Assembly: GCF_002926165.1 (NCBI RefSeq)
Contig: NZ_MAGP01000002.1
Location: forward strand, 62,001 to 126,000
Source: Micromonospora chalcea
Lineage (GTDB): Bacteria; Actinomycetota; Actinomycetes; Mycobacteriales; Micromonosporaceae
Direction of reading: 5' to 3'
Length of the DNA stretch: 64,000 nucleotides
Positions within the stretch are counted from its first letter, which is position 1, and each line of letters starts with the position of its first letter. The position numbers and the translations under genes were made by a program. The notes under the pieces are model-generated. The model did not search any database, had not been told where the DNA came from, and was given only the letters and a program-made list of their open reading frames with translations. Below are positions 43,432-52,678 of the stretch, in pieces.

Positions 43432-43836
43432 GCATATCTCTCTTGGCGCTTCGTGGCGCCCCCTGTCTTGGAAGAGCAGGTTAGAGCGTAGGTAGGGCGA
43501 TAAGGAAGCATTAATGTCGGTATGCGCAATATAAGTAACTATTGCGGAGTAAATGACGTTGTGTCCACGGGGTGTATGCGGAGCGGAGCCGATCGTCTCC
43601 TTCATGTACCCGCGTAGTCGCTCAGCGCCATGGGAATGGCCTGAGGAGCCTTACGTCGCCTGTAGCGTCGTCGTGGCGGCGGAACATTACAACCGTGCTT
43701 TGGGCGGCTTTCACCGCCGGGTCGGACGAGAGTGATGTCGGTGTGCGAGACCGCTGCCGGGGCAACGGGTTTGTGACTAATCGATTACGCTCCCGTGTGC
43801 CCGTGGACAAGAGCCGACTGGGGCCGGAACAGCAGC
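43432..43836. promoter_or_regulatory. AT-rich intergenic region before the SARP regulator
   Basis: About 400 bases without a credible gene and clearly less GC-rich than the rest (for example 43500-43560). A perfect 10-base palindrome TAATCGATTA lies at 43778-43787, 50 bases before the regulator's ATG. It should contain promoters in both directions. Confidence 0.4.
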
Positions 43837-46800
43837 ATGGAAATCCAAGTGGTCGGTGGTCTGGCGGTGCGGATCGGCGCCGCGGGCCTTTCGCTTGGAA
43901 CCCCCAAACAGCAGCTGGTTCTGGCGCTGCTGGTCGTGCGGGCCAATCAGTTGGTCCCCATGCACGACCTGGTGGACGAGTTGTGGCCCGACGATCCGCC
44001 TCGCTCCGCGATCGCCAATGTCCGGACCTACGCCGGCAACCTGCGTCGCAGCCTCGACTCGTACGCGGATGACAGGCTCAGGATCGTCCGTGAGCCCGGT
44101 GGCTACCGACTCCTCGCCGACGAGAGCCTCATCGACCTGTACCGGCTGACCGCGCGCTGGCGCCACGCTCGGGAACTGATGCGGGCGGGAGCGCCGGCGC
44201 AGGCGGTCCCGTTGCTGGAGGATGTGGGCGCCGCGGCGGCCCCGCTGCTCGCCGGGCTGACGCTGGGGCCGGTGCTGACCGCCCGGCGAGAGGCCGCGAG
44301 CCAGGAACGCCGGGCAGCCCTGGAGTCGCTGGCGGAGGCGCATCTCATCCTGGGGCGCCCGGAATCGGCGGCGTCGCTGCTGCGTGAGGAGGTTTCGCGT
44401 CAGCCTCTGTGGGAGCGCGCGCAGTGTCTCCTGATGCGTGCCCTCACCGCGGCCGGTGACGCGGGTGGCGCGCTGGCCGTCTACCGCGCCGCGCGCGAGG
44501 CCCTCACCGGCGAACTGGGCGTGCCGCCCAGCGAGGAGATGGAGCAGTTGCGGGTCGCGGCCGCCCTCGCCCGTCGGCGGGTCCCGAACTCCGTCACCGA
44601 GGCGGAAACAATTCGGAAAAGATCCCGTACGCATGACTGGCTGCCGCGCACGGTGCCGGATTTCGTCGGCCGGAAGGAAATTGTCGATCGCTTGTTGCAC
44701 GACGTGCGCGAGCGGTCCGGCGGAGTCCCGACGATCCGCCTGATCGACGGCATGGCGGGCTGCGGCAAGACGACTCTCGCCCTGCACGTGGCCTCGCGGT
44801 TGGCCGAACGCTTCCCCGACGGGCAGCTCTTCGTCGACCTGCGCGGGCACACCGAGGACACGCGGATGACGCCTACCGCAGCGCTTGACATCCTTCTTCG
44901 CCAAATGGGTGTGCCGGCCGGCCGGATACCGATGGAACTGCCCGATCGATTGGAAATGTGGCGGCGAGAACTCGCCACGAGGGCCGCGATGGTGGTGCTC
45001 GACAACGCCGCCGACAGCCGGCAGGTCGAACCGCTGCTGCCCACCTCCGGGCCGGCGGTGGTGCTCGTCACCAGCCGGCGTCGCCTGCTGGCGCTCACCG
45101 AACGGCCGCCGGTATCCCTCGCCGTTCTCTCCGAGCCCGAGGCGCTGCAACTGCTCACGACACTTGTCGGGGACGGGCGGGTGACAGCCGAACGGGAGGC
45201 CGCACGCCGCCTGGTCGGCATCTGCGGCTGTCTGCCCCTCGCGGTCAGGCTGGCCGGCACCCGCCTCGCTCACCGGCCGGACTGGCGGATCTCCGATCTC
45301 GTCGACAGGTTGAACGACAGATCGATGATCCTTCCCGGTCTCCGGACCGAGGCGCGGAGCGTGATCGAGGCGTTCGCCGAGTCGTACGAGCCGCTCGACG
45401 AGGCGTGCAGGAGAACCTTCCGATCCTTCGGGCTGGTCACCGGCGGTCACCTCGACACCGCCATGGTCGCCGCCCTAAACGATCTGCCGTGGCGGGAGGC
45501 GGCGGACGTCCTCGACGAACTGGTGGACCGCAACCTCGTGCAGGAGACCGCGGCGGGCCGGTACCGCCTGCACGATCTGATGAGGCGGTACGCCGCCGAG
45601 TTGGCCCGGGAGGAGGACGAGCGGCCGGCGCGCCACGCGGCGGTACAGAACCTGCTGGATCACCTGCTGCACTCGGTGGTGCGGGCCTCGGCGCAGACCG
45701 AGGACAGCGGCGTACTCGCGCTGCACCTGCGGCTCGGGGAGCCGCGCCGCGCGGACCTGCTCGTCGGACGCGAGCACGGCGATCTGGACTGGCTGGAGGA
45801 CCAGCGCCTGAATCTGATCGCCTTCGCCCGTCAGGCGGCTGAGGAGGGCCATGAACCGATGGCCTGGCGGCTCGCGCGCGCCAGCTGGCGCTTCTTCTAC
45901 ACCCGGGGCTACTTCGACGACATCTCGGTCACCCACTCCGCGGGTCTGGCAGCGGCCCGACGGTGCGGAGATCGGCACGCCGTGGCTCTCATGCACAACT
46001 ACCTCGCGTCGGCCTGTGTGCGTACCGGCGCTTTCCAGGACGCCTCCACCCACCTGCACGAGGTCGTCTCGATCCTCACCGGGCTCGGGGACGCAGCGGG
46101 CGCGCAGCGGGCGCGGTTCAACCTCGGCGTGGTGTACTGGCTCACCGGTCGACTTCAGCAGTCGCTGGAGATCAACCGCCTGACTCTGCGCAGCAACGTG
46201 CTGGACACCCTTCCCGTTCTGCCCAACCTCGGCCTCACGCTCCGCTGCCTCGGCCGGTACGACGAGTCGATGGCCGTTCACCGGCTCCACCTCTTCGTCG
46301 CGCGCACCAGGCAGGACCCGTTCCACATGTCGAACGCGCTGGGGCACCTGGGAGGCGTCAGGTACCGGCTCGGGCAGAACACGCAGGCCGAGCGCCTGCT
46401 ACGCGCCTCGCTGGCGCTTCGGGACCGCACCGGCAGCGGCTTCGCCCGCGCCGAGACGATCAGCGACCTCGCCGGGACCTACCGCCAGCTCGGCCGCTAC
46501 GAGGAGGCGTTGCGGCATCATGAAGCCGCCATCGAGGCCGCCGCCGCTTCCGGTGAGCGGCAGGTCCAAGCCGAGGCGCGCAACGAGCTGGCCGTCACCC
46601 TGCGAGCCGTCGGTCGAGGCGGGGAGGCCGCCGCCGTGCTCGAGGAAGCCCTCGCCATCGCCACCCGGATCGCCCACCCGTACGAGCAGGCCCGCGCCCT
46701 CAGCGGTTTGGCGGAGCACCTGGTGGACGAGCAGCCGGTCGAGGCGCGACGGTACCGGCAACGGGCCCTGGCGATCTTCGAACGGATGGGCGCCCCGGAG

Positions 46801-46851
46801 CGTCACGAGTTGCGGCGGCAGCTCGCCGCGATGCCGTCACCACCGACCTGA
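43837..46851 (+). CDS. AfsR/SARP-family regulator (BTAD - NB-ARC - TPR)
   Basis: A 1004-residue signal-transducing transcription factor. An OmpR-like winged helix (EIQVVGGLAVRIGA ... NVRTYAGNLRRSLD) and a bacterial transcriptional activation domain occupy residues 1-250. An NB-ARC STAND ATPase follows with the P-loop GMAGCGKTTLALHV near residue 310 and Walker B MVVLDNAAD. The C-terminal 400 residues are TPR repeats (ARFNLGVVYWLTGRLQQSLEI, ARAETISDLAGTYRQLGRYEEAL, ARNELAVTLRAVGRGGEAA). I chose the ATG of MEIQVVGG since the frame upstream lacks homology. SARPs usually activate secondary-metabolite genes, but no such cluster is adjacent. Confidence 0.92.
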   Translation: MEIQVVGGLAVRIGAAGLSLGTPKQQLVLALLVVRANQLVPMHDLVDELWPDDPPRSAIANVRTYAGNLRRSLDSYADDRLRIVREPGGYRLLADESLIDLYRLTARWRHARELMRAGAPAQAVPLLEDVGAAAAPLLAGLTLGPVLTARREAASQERRAALESLAEAHLILGRPESAASLLREEVSRQPLWERAQCLLMRALTAAGDAGGALAVYRAAREALTGELGVPPSEEMEQLRVAAALARRRVPNSVTEAETIRKRSRTHDWLPRTVPDFVGRKEIVDRLLHDVRERSGGVPTIRLIDGMAGCGKTTLALHVASRLAERFPDGQLFVDLRGHTEDTRMTPTAALDILLRQMGVPAGRIPMELPDRLEMWRRELATRAAMVVLDNAADSRQVEPLLPTSGPAVVLVTSRRRLLALTERPPVSLAVLSEPEALQLLTTLVGDGRVTAEREAARRLVGICGCLPLAVRLAGTRLAHRPDWRISDLVDRLNDRSMILPGLRTEARSVIEAFAESYEPLDEACRRTFRSFGLVTGGHLDTAMVAALNDLPWREAADVLDELVDRNLVQETAAGRYRLHDLMRRYAAELAREEDERPARHAAVQNLLDHLLHSVVRASAQTEDSGVLALHLRLGEPRRADLLVGREHGDLDWLEDQRLNLIAFARQAAEEGHEPMAWRLARASWRFFYTRGYFDDISVTHSAGLAAARRCGDRHAVALMHNYLASACVRTGAFQDASTHLHEVVSILTGLGDAAGAQRARFNLGVVYWLTGRLQQSLEINRLTLRSNVLDTLPVLPNLGLTLRCLGRYDESMAVHRLHLFVARTRQDPFHMSNALGHLGGVRYRLGQNTQAERLLRASLALRDRTGSGFARAETISDLAGTYRQLGRYEEALRHHEAAIEAAAASGERQVQAEARNELAVTLRAVGRGGEAAAVLEEALAIATRIAHPYEQARALSGLAEHLVDEQPVEARRYRQRALAIFERMGAPERHELRRQLAAMPSPPT

Positions 46852-46913
46852 CCCGGCTTATCGATTTTTTATCGCAGCGTTCGTTAGCGTCCCGCCATCG
46901 GCCACGGGGAGGG

Positions 46914-46992
46914 CTCACCGCCAGGGTGGGCCAGGCCGAGCGAAGGCCCCCACCGCCAGTTCCCCCCAGCGAATCGGCGGTGGGTAGGTGAG
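46914..46992 (+). promoter_or_regulatory. Structured leader before the moaC operon
   Basis: CTCACC (46914-46919) can pair with GGTGAG (46987-46992) to close a domain. Inside are GGTGGG (46925-46930) with CCCACC (46949-46954) around a GGCC hairpin (46934-46937 with 46945-46948), and an alternative pairing ACCGCC (46952-46957) with GGCGGT (46976-46981). The two inner pairings overlap and exclude each other, as in a switch. It ends 95 bases before moaC. I could not match it to the known molybdenum-cofactor riboswitch from memory. Confidence 0.35.
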
Positions 46993-47087
46993 GGAGGGGC
47001 GTCGTGGATCTGCACCCGACACGGCGCTCCTCCCCGCCGACGGCCGGGAGCACGCGCGTCGTCGTACCCGGCGGATAGGGTCGGGCC

Positions 47088-47579
47088 GTGACCGAACCCG
47101 CGCAGCTCACCCAGGTCGACCCGGCCGGCGCGGCCCGGATGGTCGACGTCTCCGCCAAGCCGGTCTCGGGCCGGCTCGCGGTCGCCGCCGGCCGGCTCCG
47201 CACCACCGCCGAGGTGGTCGAGCTGCTGCGGCGCGACGGCCTGCCCAAGGGCGACGCGCTGGCCGTCGGTCGGCTCGCCGGCATCATGGGCGCCAAGCGC
47301 ACGCCCGACCTGATCCCGCTCTGCCACCCGATCGCGCTGCACGGCGTCACCGTCGACCTCGACCTGACCGCCGACACGGTCGAGATCACCGCCACCGCGA
47401 AGACCGCCGACCGGACGGGCGTCGAGATGGAGGCGCTGACCGCGGTGGCGGTCGCCGGCCTCGCTCTCATCGACATGGTGAAGGCGGTCGACCCGGCCGC
47501 CTCGATGGAGGCCGTCCGGGTGCTCCGCAAGGAGGGCGGCAAGACCGGCGAATGGGTCCGGCCGGAGGACCGGCCGTGA
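47088..47579 (+). CDS. moaC: Cyclic pyranopterin monophosphate synthase
   Basis: A 163-residue MoaC, which with MoaA makes cyclic pyranopterin monophosphate in molybdenum cofactor synthesis. Recognised from MVDVSAKPVSGRLAVAAG, the active-site LIPLCHPI, TDTVEITATAKTADRTGVEMEALTAV-type region (here ADTVEITATAKTADRTGVEM) and LIDMVKAVD. GTG start. First gene of moaC-mog-moeA-moaE; its partner moaA is encoded 14 kb away on the opposite strand. Confidence 0.96.
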   Translation: MTEPAQLTQVDPAGAARMVDVSAKPVSGRLAVAAGRLRTTAEVVELLRRDGLPKGDALAVGRLAGIMGAKRTPDLIPLCHPIALHGVTVDLDLTADTVEITATAKTADRTGVEMEALTAVAVAGLALIDMVKAVDPAASMEAVRVLRKEGGKTGEWVRPEDRP

Positions 47580-48046
47580 TCCGGGCCCGGGTGATCGTGG
47601 CCTCGAACCGGGCCGCCGCCGGGGTGTACGAGGACACCAGCGGCCCGCTGCTCGTGACCGGCCTGCGGGAGCTGGGCTGCGAGGTCGACCCGCCGGTGGT
47701 GGTGCCGGACGGCGATCCGGTCGGTGAGGCGCTGCTCGCCGCCCGCGAGGAACGTGTGGACGTGGTGCTGACCAGCGGCGGCACGGGCGTCACCCCGACC
47801 GATCGCACGCCCGAGGTGACCCGTGCGCTGCTCGACTACGAGATCCCCGGCATCGCCGAGGCGATCCGCGCGTACAGCCGCGACACCGTGCCGACCGCGG
47901 CGCTGTCCCGCGGGCTGGCCGGGGTGACCGGCCGGACGCTCGTGGTCAACCTGCCCGGCTCGCGGGGCGGCGCCCGCGACGGCCTTGCGGTGCTCGGGCC
48001 GATCCTGCAGCACGCGGTCGACCAGCTTCGCGGCGGCGACCACTGA
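47576..48046 (+). CDS. mog: Molybdopterin adenylyltransferase-type protein (MogA/MoaB)
   Basis: A 156-residue MoCF-fold protein that would adenylylate molybdopterin before metal insertion. The motif DVVLTSGGTGVTPTDRTPEVT is diagnostic, together with VNLPGSRGGARDGLAVLGPIL. Its GTG start overlaps the moaC stop by 4 bases, so translation is coupled. Confidence 0.94.
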   Translation: MIRARVIVASNRAAAGVYEDTSGPLLVTGLRELGCEVDPPVVVPDGDPVGEALLAAREERVDVVLTSGGTGVTPTDRTPEVTRALLDYEIPGIAEAIRAYSRDTVPTAALSRGLAGVTGRTLVVNLPGSRGGARDGLAVLGPILQHAVDQLRGGDH

Positions 48047-48083
48047 ACCCGCGGGCCACGTGCCCCGGCGCTAGGCTCGCCGG

Positions 48084-49343
48084 ATGAGCACGGAAACCGA
48101 AGCCGCCGCGGCCGAGGCGGGCACGCCACCACCGGCCGGGTGGGAGGAGGCCCGCTCCCGGGTGTACGCGGTGGGCCTGTCCGCCGCGCTCCCCGCCGTC
48201 GCCCGCCCGCTGGCCGAGGCCGACGGGCACACCCTCGCCGAGCCGTTGACGACGCGTACCGACCTGCCGGCGTTCCCCACCTCCAGCGTGGACGGCTGGG
48301 CGGTGCGGGGCCCGGGGCCGTGGCGGGTGGTGGGCCGGGTGCTCGCCGGGCACACCGCCGCGCCGCTGGAGACCGACGGCAGCACCGTCGAGATCGCCAC
48401 CGGCGCGATGGTTCCCGAGGGCACGACGGCGATCCTGCGGATCGAGGAGTCGGCCCGCACGGCGGACGGCCTGGTGACCGGCACGCCCCGCCCGGCGCCG
48501 GAGTGGCGGGAACCGGGCGAGGAGGCGTACCTCGGGGAGGAGCTGTTGCCCGCCGGCACGCCGGTGGATCCGGCGGTGCTCGGCCTGGCCGCCTCCTGCG
48601 GGCACGACACGCTGCGGGTCCGCCGCCCACCCCGGGCCGCGCTGCTGGTCTTCGGCGACGAACTGCTCACCTCGGGCCCGCCGGGCGCGGGGCGGGTCCG
48701 CGACGCGCTCGGCCCGTCGGTGCCCGCCTGGCTGCGCCGCTACGGCTGCCAGGTGCGTACGGCCGACGTGGTCGGCCCGGTCGCCGACACGCCGCCCGCG
48801 CACGTGGCGGCGTTGCGCGGCGCGCTCGCCAACGCCGACCTGGTCTGCACCACCGGCGGCACCATGCACGGGCCGGTCGACCACCTGCACCCGACGCTGG
48901 AGGCGCTCGGCGCCGACTACGTGGTCAACACGGTGGCGGTGCGCCCGGGCTTCCCGATGCTGCTCGCCCGGCTGGTGGGCGACGACGGGCGGGTGCGGTT
49001 CGTGGCCGGTCTGCCGGGCAACCCGCAGTCCGCCGTGGTGGCGCTCGTGTCGCTCGTCGCGCCGCTGCTCGCCGGTCTCACCGGCCGGCCGATGCCGGTG
49101 CTGCCGCACGTCACGCTGGCCGAGCCGATTCCGGGGCGCGGCGACTACACCCATCTGGCGCTGGCCCGCTGGGACCGGGTCGCCGGCACGGCGTACCCGG
49201 TGCGGCACGTCGGGTCGGCCATGCTGCGGGGTCTCGCGGGCGCGGATGGTTTCGCGGTGATCCGGCCCGGCGCCAGCGGCGCGGCCGGCGACCGGGTGCC
49301 GCTGGTGCCGCTGCCGCTGACCCCCGGGGAGCGTGCCGGGTGA
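48084..49343 (+). CDS. moeA: Molybdopterin molybdenumtransferase
   Basis: A 419-residue MoeA-like protein that inserts molybdate into adenylated molybdopterin. The N-terminal domain has FPTSSVDGWAVRG and VEIATGAMVPEGTTAILR; the MoCF domain has VCTTGGTMHGPVDHL and GLPGNPQSAVVAL. The usual DG(Y/F)A and GDEL motifs are present (SVDGWA, FGDELL). It is followed with a 4-base overlap by moaE. Confidence 0.93.
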   Translation: MSTETEAAAAEAGTPPPAGWEEARSRVYAVGLSAALPAVARPLAEADGHTLAEPLTTRTDLPAFPTSSVDGWAVRGPGPWRVVGRVLAGHTAAPLETDGSTVEIATGAMVPEGTTAILRIEESARTADGLVTGTPRPAPEWREPGEEAYLGEELLPAGTPVDPAVLGLAASCGHDTLRVRRPPRAALLVFGDELLTSGPPGAGRVRDALGPSVPAWLRRYGCQVRTADVVGPVADTPPAHVAALRGALANADLVCTTGGTMHGPVDHLHPTLEALGADYVVNTVAVRPGFPMLLARLVGDDGRVRFVAGLPGNPQSAVVALVSLVAPLLAGLTGRPMPVLPHVTLAEPIPGRGDYTHLALARWDRVAGTAYPVRHVGSAMLRGLAGADGFAVIRPGASGAAGDRVPLVPLPLTPGERAG

Positions 49344-49804
49344 GCGCGACGAACGAGCCGACGGGAGACGTCGTGACGGTGCGGGCAGGCGTGGTGCTCG
49401 GCGCGGTGACCGACCGGCCGCTCGACCTGGCCGCGCACGAGGCGGCGGTCGCCGACCGCCGGGCCGGCGCGGTGGTCTCCTTCCAGGGCGTGGTCCGCGA
49501 CCACGACCACGGGCGGGGGGTCACCCGGCTGGAGTACGAGGGCCACCCCACCGCCGAGGCGGTGCTGCGTGAGGTGGCGGCCGAGATCGCCGCCGACCCG
49601 GCGGTGTACGCGGTCGCGGTGTCGCACCGGATCGGCCCGCTGGAGATCGGCGACGTGGCGCTGGCGGCGGCGGTCAGCACCGCCCACCGGGCGGCCGCGT
49701 TCGCCGCGTGCGCGCGGCTGGTCGACGAGGTGAAGGCGCGGCTGCCGATCTGGAAGCGGCAGGTCTTCGACGACGGCACCGAGGAATGGGTGAACTGCCC
49801 CTGA
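49340..49804 (+). CDS. moaE: Molybdopterin synthase catalytic subunit
   Basis: A 154-residue MoaE that transfers sulfur from the MoaD thiocarboxylate to precursor Z. Seen are GAVVSFQGVVRDHDHGRGVTRLEYEGHPTA (in part), VSHRIGPLEIGDVAL and the C-terminal KARLPIWKRQVFDDGTEEWV with the conserved lysines. GTG start overlapping moeA. MoaD is encoded separately at 61134-61379. Confidence 0.95.
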   Translation: MSATNEPTGDVVTVRAGVVLGAVTDRPLDLAAHEAAVADRRAGAVVSFQGVVRDHDHGRGVTRLEYEGHPTAEAVLREVAAEIAADPAVYAVAVSHRIGPLEIGDVALAAAVSTAHRAAAFAACARLVDEVKARLPIWKRQVFDDGTEEWVNCP

Positions 49805-49808
49805 GTGC

Positions 49809-51230
49809 TCAGCGCCGGCCGGCGAGCGCGGCCGCGCGGCTGAACCGGTCGTGGTAGAACGCGGGCTCGGCTCCCGGACGCCACGGCAGCGCCGCCACCA
49901 GCACGATCAGCGCGATGGCCAGGGAGTTCTCCATCAGCGCGCCGAACAGGCCGTCCTGGTAGTGGGACACCTCGGGGAGCTGGTGCTCGTACGGCCAGAT
50001 CGGTGAGATCAGGAACAGCAGGTAGAGCCCGAGCGCGCCGACGCCGTGGCGGAGCCCGGTCAACGTCGGGTACCAGATCGGCGGGCGCAGCGCCGGCACA
50101 CCGTTGGCCGAGGGGCCGCTGCCGCGCAGGGGCAGGCCACGGCTGGCGTCGCGGCGGCGTACCGCGGCGTCGGCCAGCACGATGATCGCCGGGATGACCC
50201 AGATCAGGTGGTGCGACCAGGAGATCGGGCTGATCACGTTGGCGGTGAGCCCGACGAGTGTGAACGCGGTCAGCTCGTCGCCGTCGGCGCGGGCGCTGAT
50301 CGCGCGGGACAGGCCCAGCGCCAGGAGCAGCACCGAGAAGGCGAGCCAGAGCAGGCCGGGCGTCTCGATCGAGTCGTAGAGCCGCGCCAGCAGCCCGGCG
50401 AGCGACTGGTTGGCGGTCATGTCCGCTGCGCCGACCCGCTCGGTCTGCCACAGCACGCTCGTGAAGTAGGCGCGGGACTCCTCACCGACCAGGCCGAACG
50501 TCGCGATGGTCACGCCGATCGTGGTGCCGACGGCGGTGAGCGCGGCCCGCCACTGCCGGGTGAGCATCAGGTACGCGACGAACAACGCCGGGGTGAGCTT
50601 GACGGCTGTGGCGAGCCCGATGCCGACGCCCGCCCACGCGCCGCTGTAGACGAAGCGGGCCAGCGGCGAGTCGGCGGTCTCGTGGTGGGTGCCCCGCTTG
50701 GCGCGCCAGCGCAGGCCCACCATGTCGGCCATGACGAGCGCGAACAGCAGCAGGTTGACCTGGCCGTAGCCGAGCGTCTCCCGGGACGGCTCGATGGCCA
50801 CCGCGAGCGGGGTGGCGATGCCGACGGTGAACCAGAGCGGCCAGCCGAGCCGGTCCACGATGGGGCGCAGCAGCGCCGCCAGGACGACCGCGAGCGCGGC
50901 GATGCTGGCCAGGGCGTTGACGAAGCCGGCGCCGTCGACGGGCAGCCAGGACATCGGGAGCATGACCACACCGGCGAACGGTGGATAGGTGAAGCCCAGT
51001 GTCGTCGACGGCGCGACGAAGTCGTACAGCTCGTTTCCGCTGGCCCACCACACCACCGCGCCGTGGTAGATCTTCATGTCGAAGAAGTTGTACGGCCGTC
51101 CGAAGGCGCCGATGGCCAGCCACGCGGCGTACGACACGGCGGCCACGATCCCGAGGCGCACGACGGTCCGGCGGTCGACGCGGGAGGTCGGGGCGAGGCG
51201 GTTGGTCCGTCTACCGACTGACGTCGGCAT
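49809..51230 (-). CDS. GT87-family membrane mannosyltransferase-like protein
   Basis: A 473-residue protein with 10-12 hydrophobic segments. The first extracytoplasmic loop FFDMKIYHGAVVWWASGNELYDF has the acidic residue found in PimE/GT87 alpha-1,2-mannosyltransferases, and TAVKLTPALFVAYLML carries the conserved K(L/M)xP segment. NVISPISWSHHLIWVIPA is also typical. The ATG of MPTSVGRRTNR is preferred. It converges on moaE with 4 bases between. Possible roles are phosphatidylinositol mannoside or lipoglycan elongation. Confidence 0.82.
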   Translation of the reverse strand: MPTSVGRRTNRLAPTSRVDRRTVVRLGIVAAVSYAAWLAIGAFGRPYNFFDMKIYHGAVVWWASGNELYDFVAPSTTLGFTYPPFAGVVMLPMSWLPVDGAGFVNALASIAALAVVLAALLRPIVDRLGWPLWFTVGIATPLAVAIEPSRETLGYGQVNLLLFALVMADMVGLRWRAKRGTHHETADSPLARFVYSGAWAGVGIGLATAVKLTPALFVAYLMLTRQWRAALTAVGTTIGVTIATFGLVGEESRAYFTSVLWQTERVGAADMTANQSLAGLLARLYDSIETPGLLWLAFSVLLLALGLSRAISARADGDELTAFTLVGLTANVISPISWSHHLIWVIPAIIVLADAAVRRRDASRGLPLRGSGPSANGVPALRPPIWYPTLTGLRHGVGALGLYLLFLISPIWPYEHQLPEVSHYQDGLFGALMENSLAIALIVLVAALPWRPGAEPAFYHDRFSRAAALAGRR

Positions 51231-51435
51231 GGCGTGGCCACCCCCGTACCAAGGTCGTCGTACCCGTCCAGGTCCAGAACGGAGCCTAGAACGGCGCCTC
51301 ACGTTGCTGCCTCCCGCGTTACGCGACCGTGTCCGATCCCACACGTGTTTGCGACATTTCCACCGCGTTAACGGGTCTCGGACGGTTCAGGTGATTGGTG
51401 GCCTTGCGGGGGGTGGTGGCCGTACGAAAGGGGTG

Positions 51436-51981
51436 TCAACCAGGGATTCGGCGGGCGGCCGCCGCGGAGCGTACGGCGATCTTCGCATCGCGGCGGGCGG
51501 TGCGGACCGCGCGCGTGACCGACCGGCGCGAGTGGTCGATCCGGTGGCCGGCGCGCCAGCGCAGCCCCGGCTTGCCCTCGGTGTCGGCGGCGGCGAGGAG
51601 GAGGCCACCGAGCAGGCCGAGGTTCTTCAGGAAGTGGACCTGGTTGTTGTTGCGCGCCGCCGGGTCGTCGTTGTTCCAGAAGGCGTGACCGGCGGCGGTG
51701 GTCGGGATCAGGGAACCGGCGAGCACCAGCGCGGCCGGACGGGTGAACCGGCCGGTGGCCAGCATCAGACCGCCGACGAGCTGGGTGGCGGCGTTGGCCC
51801 GGATGAGCGACACGGTGTCGGTGGGGATGCGCGGGTGCACGTTGCGGATCAGCGGGGCGACCTTCCCGGTGACCGGCTCCGCGGCCTGCACCAGGCGTTC
51901 CGGGTTGCGCAGGTTGCGGGCGCCGCTGACCACGAAGATGCCGCTCAACATGACTCGGGCGAGGGAGCGCACGGGCTTCAT
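51436..51981 (-). CDS. DoxX-family membrane protein
   Basis: A 181-residue protein with four hydrophobic segments in the first 130 residues (ARVMLSGIFVVSGARNLRNP, ATQLVGGLMLATGRFTRPAALVLAGSLIPTT, FLKNLGLLGGLLLAAAD), the pattern of DoxX/DoxD. The C-terminal 50 residues are strongly basic. DoxX proteins are membrane partners of redox enzymes in several systems, but there is none next to it. The 205-base gap on its left side holds nothing recognisable. Confidence 0.85.
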   Translation of the reverse strand: MKPVRSLARVMLSGIFVVSGARNLRNPERLVQAAEPVTGKVAPLIRNVHPRIPTDTVSLIRANAATQLVGGLMLATGRFTRPAALVLAGSLIPTTAAGHAFWNNDDPAARNNNQVHFLKNLGLLGGLLLAAADTEGKPGLRWRAGHRIDHSRRSVTRAVRTARRDAKIAVRSAAAARRIPG

Positions 51982-52116
51982 GGCTCAGTCTTACCCCGTC
52001 GGGGGCGTCGTCATCCCCGCAACACACGAAAGGTATCGGCCGACGTGGACGTCCGGACGGTATCGATTTCAGCGACCGTCGCGGATGGACCGGTCGCGTT
52101 CGGTAAGGTCGCGCGG

Positions 52117-52665
52117 GTGACGACGCTGCGACTACGCCCGGAGGGCCCCGCCGACGAGCCGGCGGTGGCCCGGGTGCTGGCCGCCGCCTTCGCCCGGCCC
52201 GACGTGGCCACCCCGCCGGAGGTCGGCCTGGTCGAGGAGCTGCGGCACAGCCCGGCGTGGATTCCCGAGCTGGCCATGGTCGCCGAGTACGGCGGCGAGG
52301 TGGTGGCGTACGCGCTGCTCACGCGCGTCGGCGTACGCACCGACGATGGCCGCGTGTGGCCGGCGCTGGCGCTGGGCCCGGTGGCTGTGGCACGGCACCG
52401 GCAGCGGCTCGGTCACGGCACGGCGGCGGTGCAGGCGGCGCTCGACGCCGCGACCGAGCTGGGCGAACGGCTGGTCGTGGTGCTGGGCGACCCGGCGTAC
52501 TACCGGCGGTTCGGGTTCGGCCCGGCGGACCGGCTGGGCCTGACCAGCCCGTGGTCCGGGCTGGGCGAGCCGTGGCAGGCGCTGGTGCTGCCGCCGTCGG
52601 CGAGCGAGGAACCGCCACCGCCGTCCGGCGAGGTGGTCTTCCCACCACCGTGGTCGCGGGTCTGA
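52117..52665 (+). CDS. GNAT-family N-acetyltransferase
   Basis: A 182-residue acetyltransferase. LRLRPEGPADEPAVARVLAAAF is the first strand-helix, WPALALGPVAVARHRQRLGHGTAAVQAAL contains the acetyl-CoA loop (RQRLGHG), and LVVVLGDPAYYRRFGFGPADRLGL is the signature of the YhbS-like group. The GTG start is right at the first strand. The acceptor is unknown. Confidence 0.88.
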   Translation: MTTLRLRPEGPADEPAVARVLAAAFARPDVATPPEVGLVEELRHSPAWIPELAMVAEYGGEVVAYALLTRVGVRTDDGRVWPALALGPVAVARHRQRLGHGTAAVQAALDAATELGERLVVVLGDPAYYRRFGFGPADRLGLTSPWSGLGEPWQALVLPPSASEEPPPPSGEVVFPPPWSRV

Positions 52666-52678
52666 GCGGTCGCGGCCG

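Noticed and set aside
43777..45450. Open frame opposite the SARP regulator
   Set aside because: It is a shadow of the BTAD/NB-ARC coding sequence, with no domain and no ribosome binding site.
46914..46992. Firm call of the known Moco riboswitch
   Set aside because: I could not align the conserved nucleotides of that class from memory; only helices are visible.
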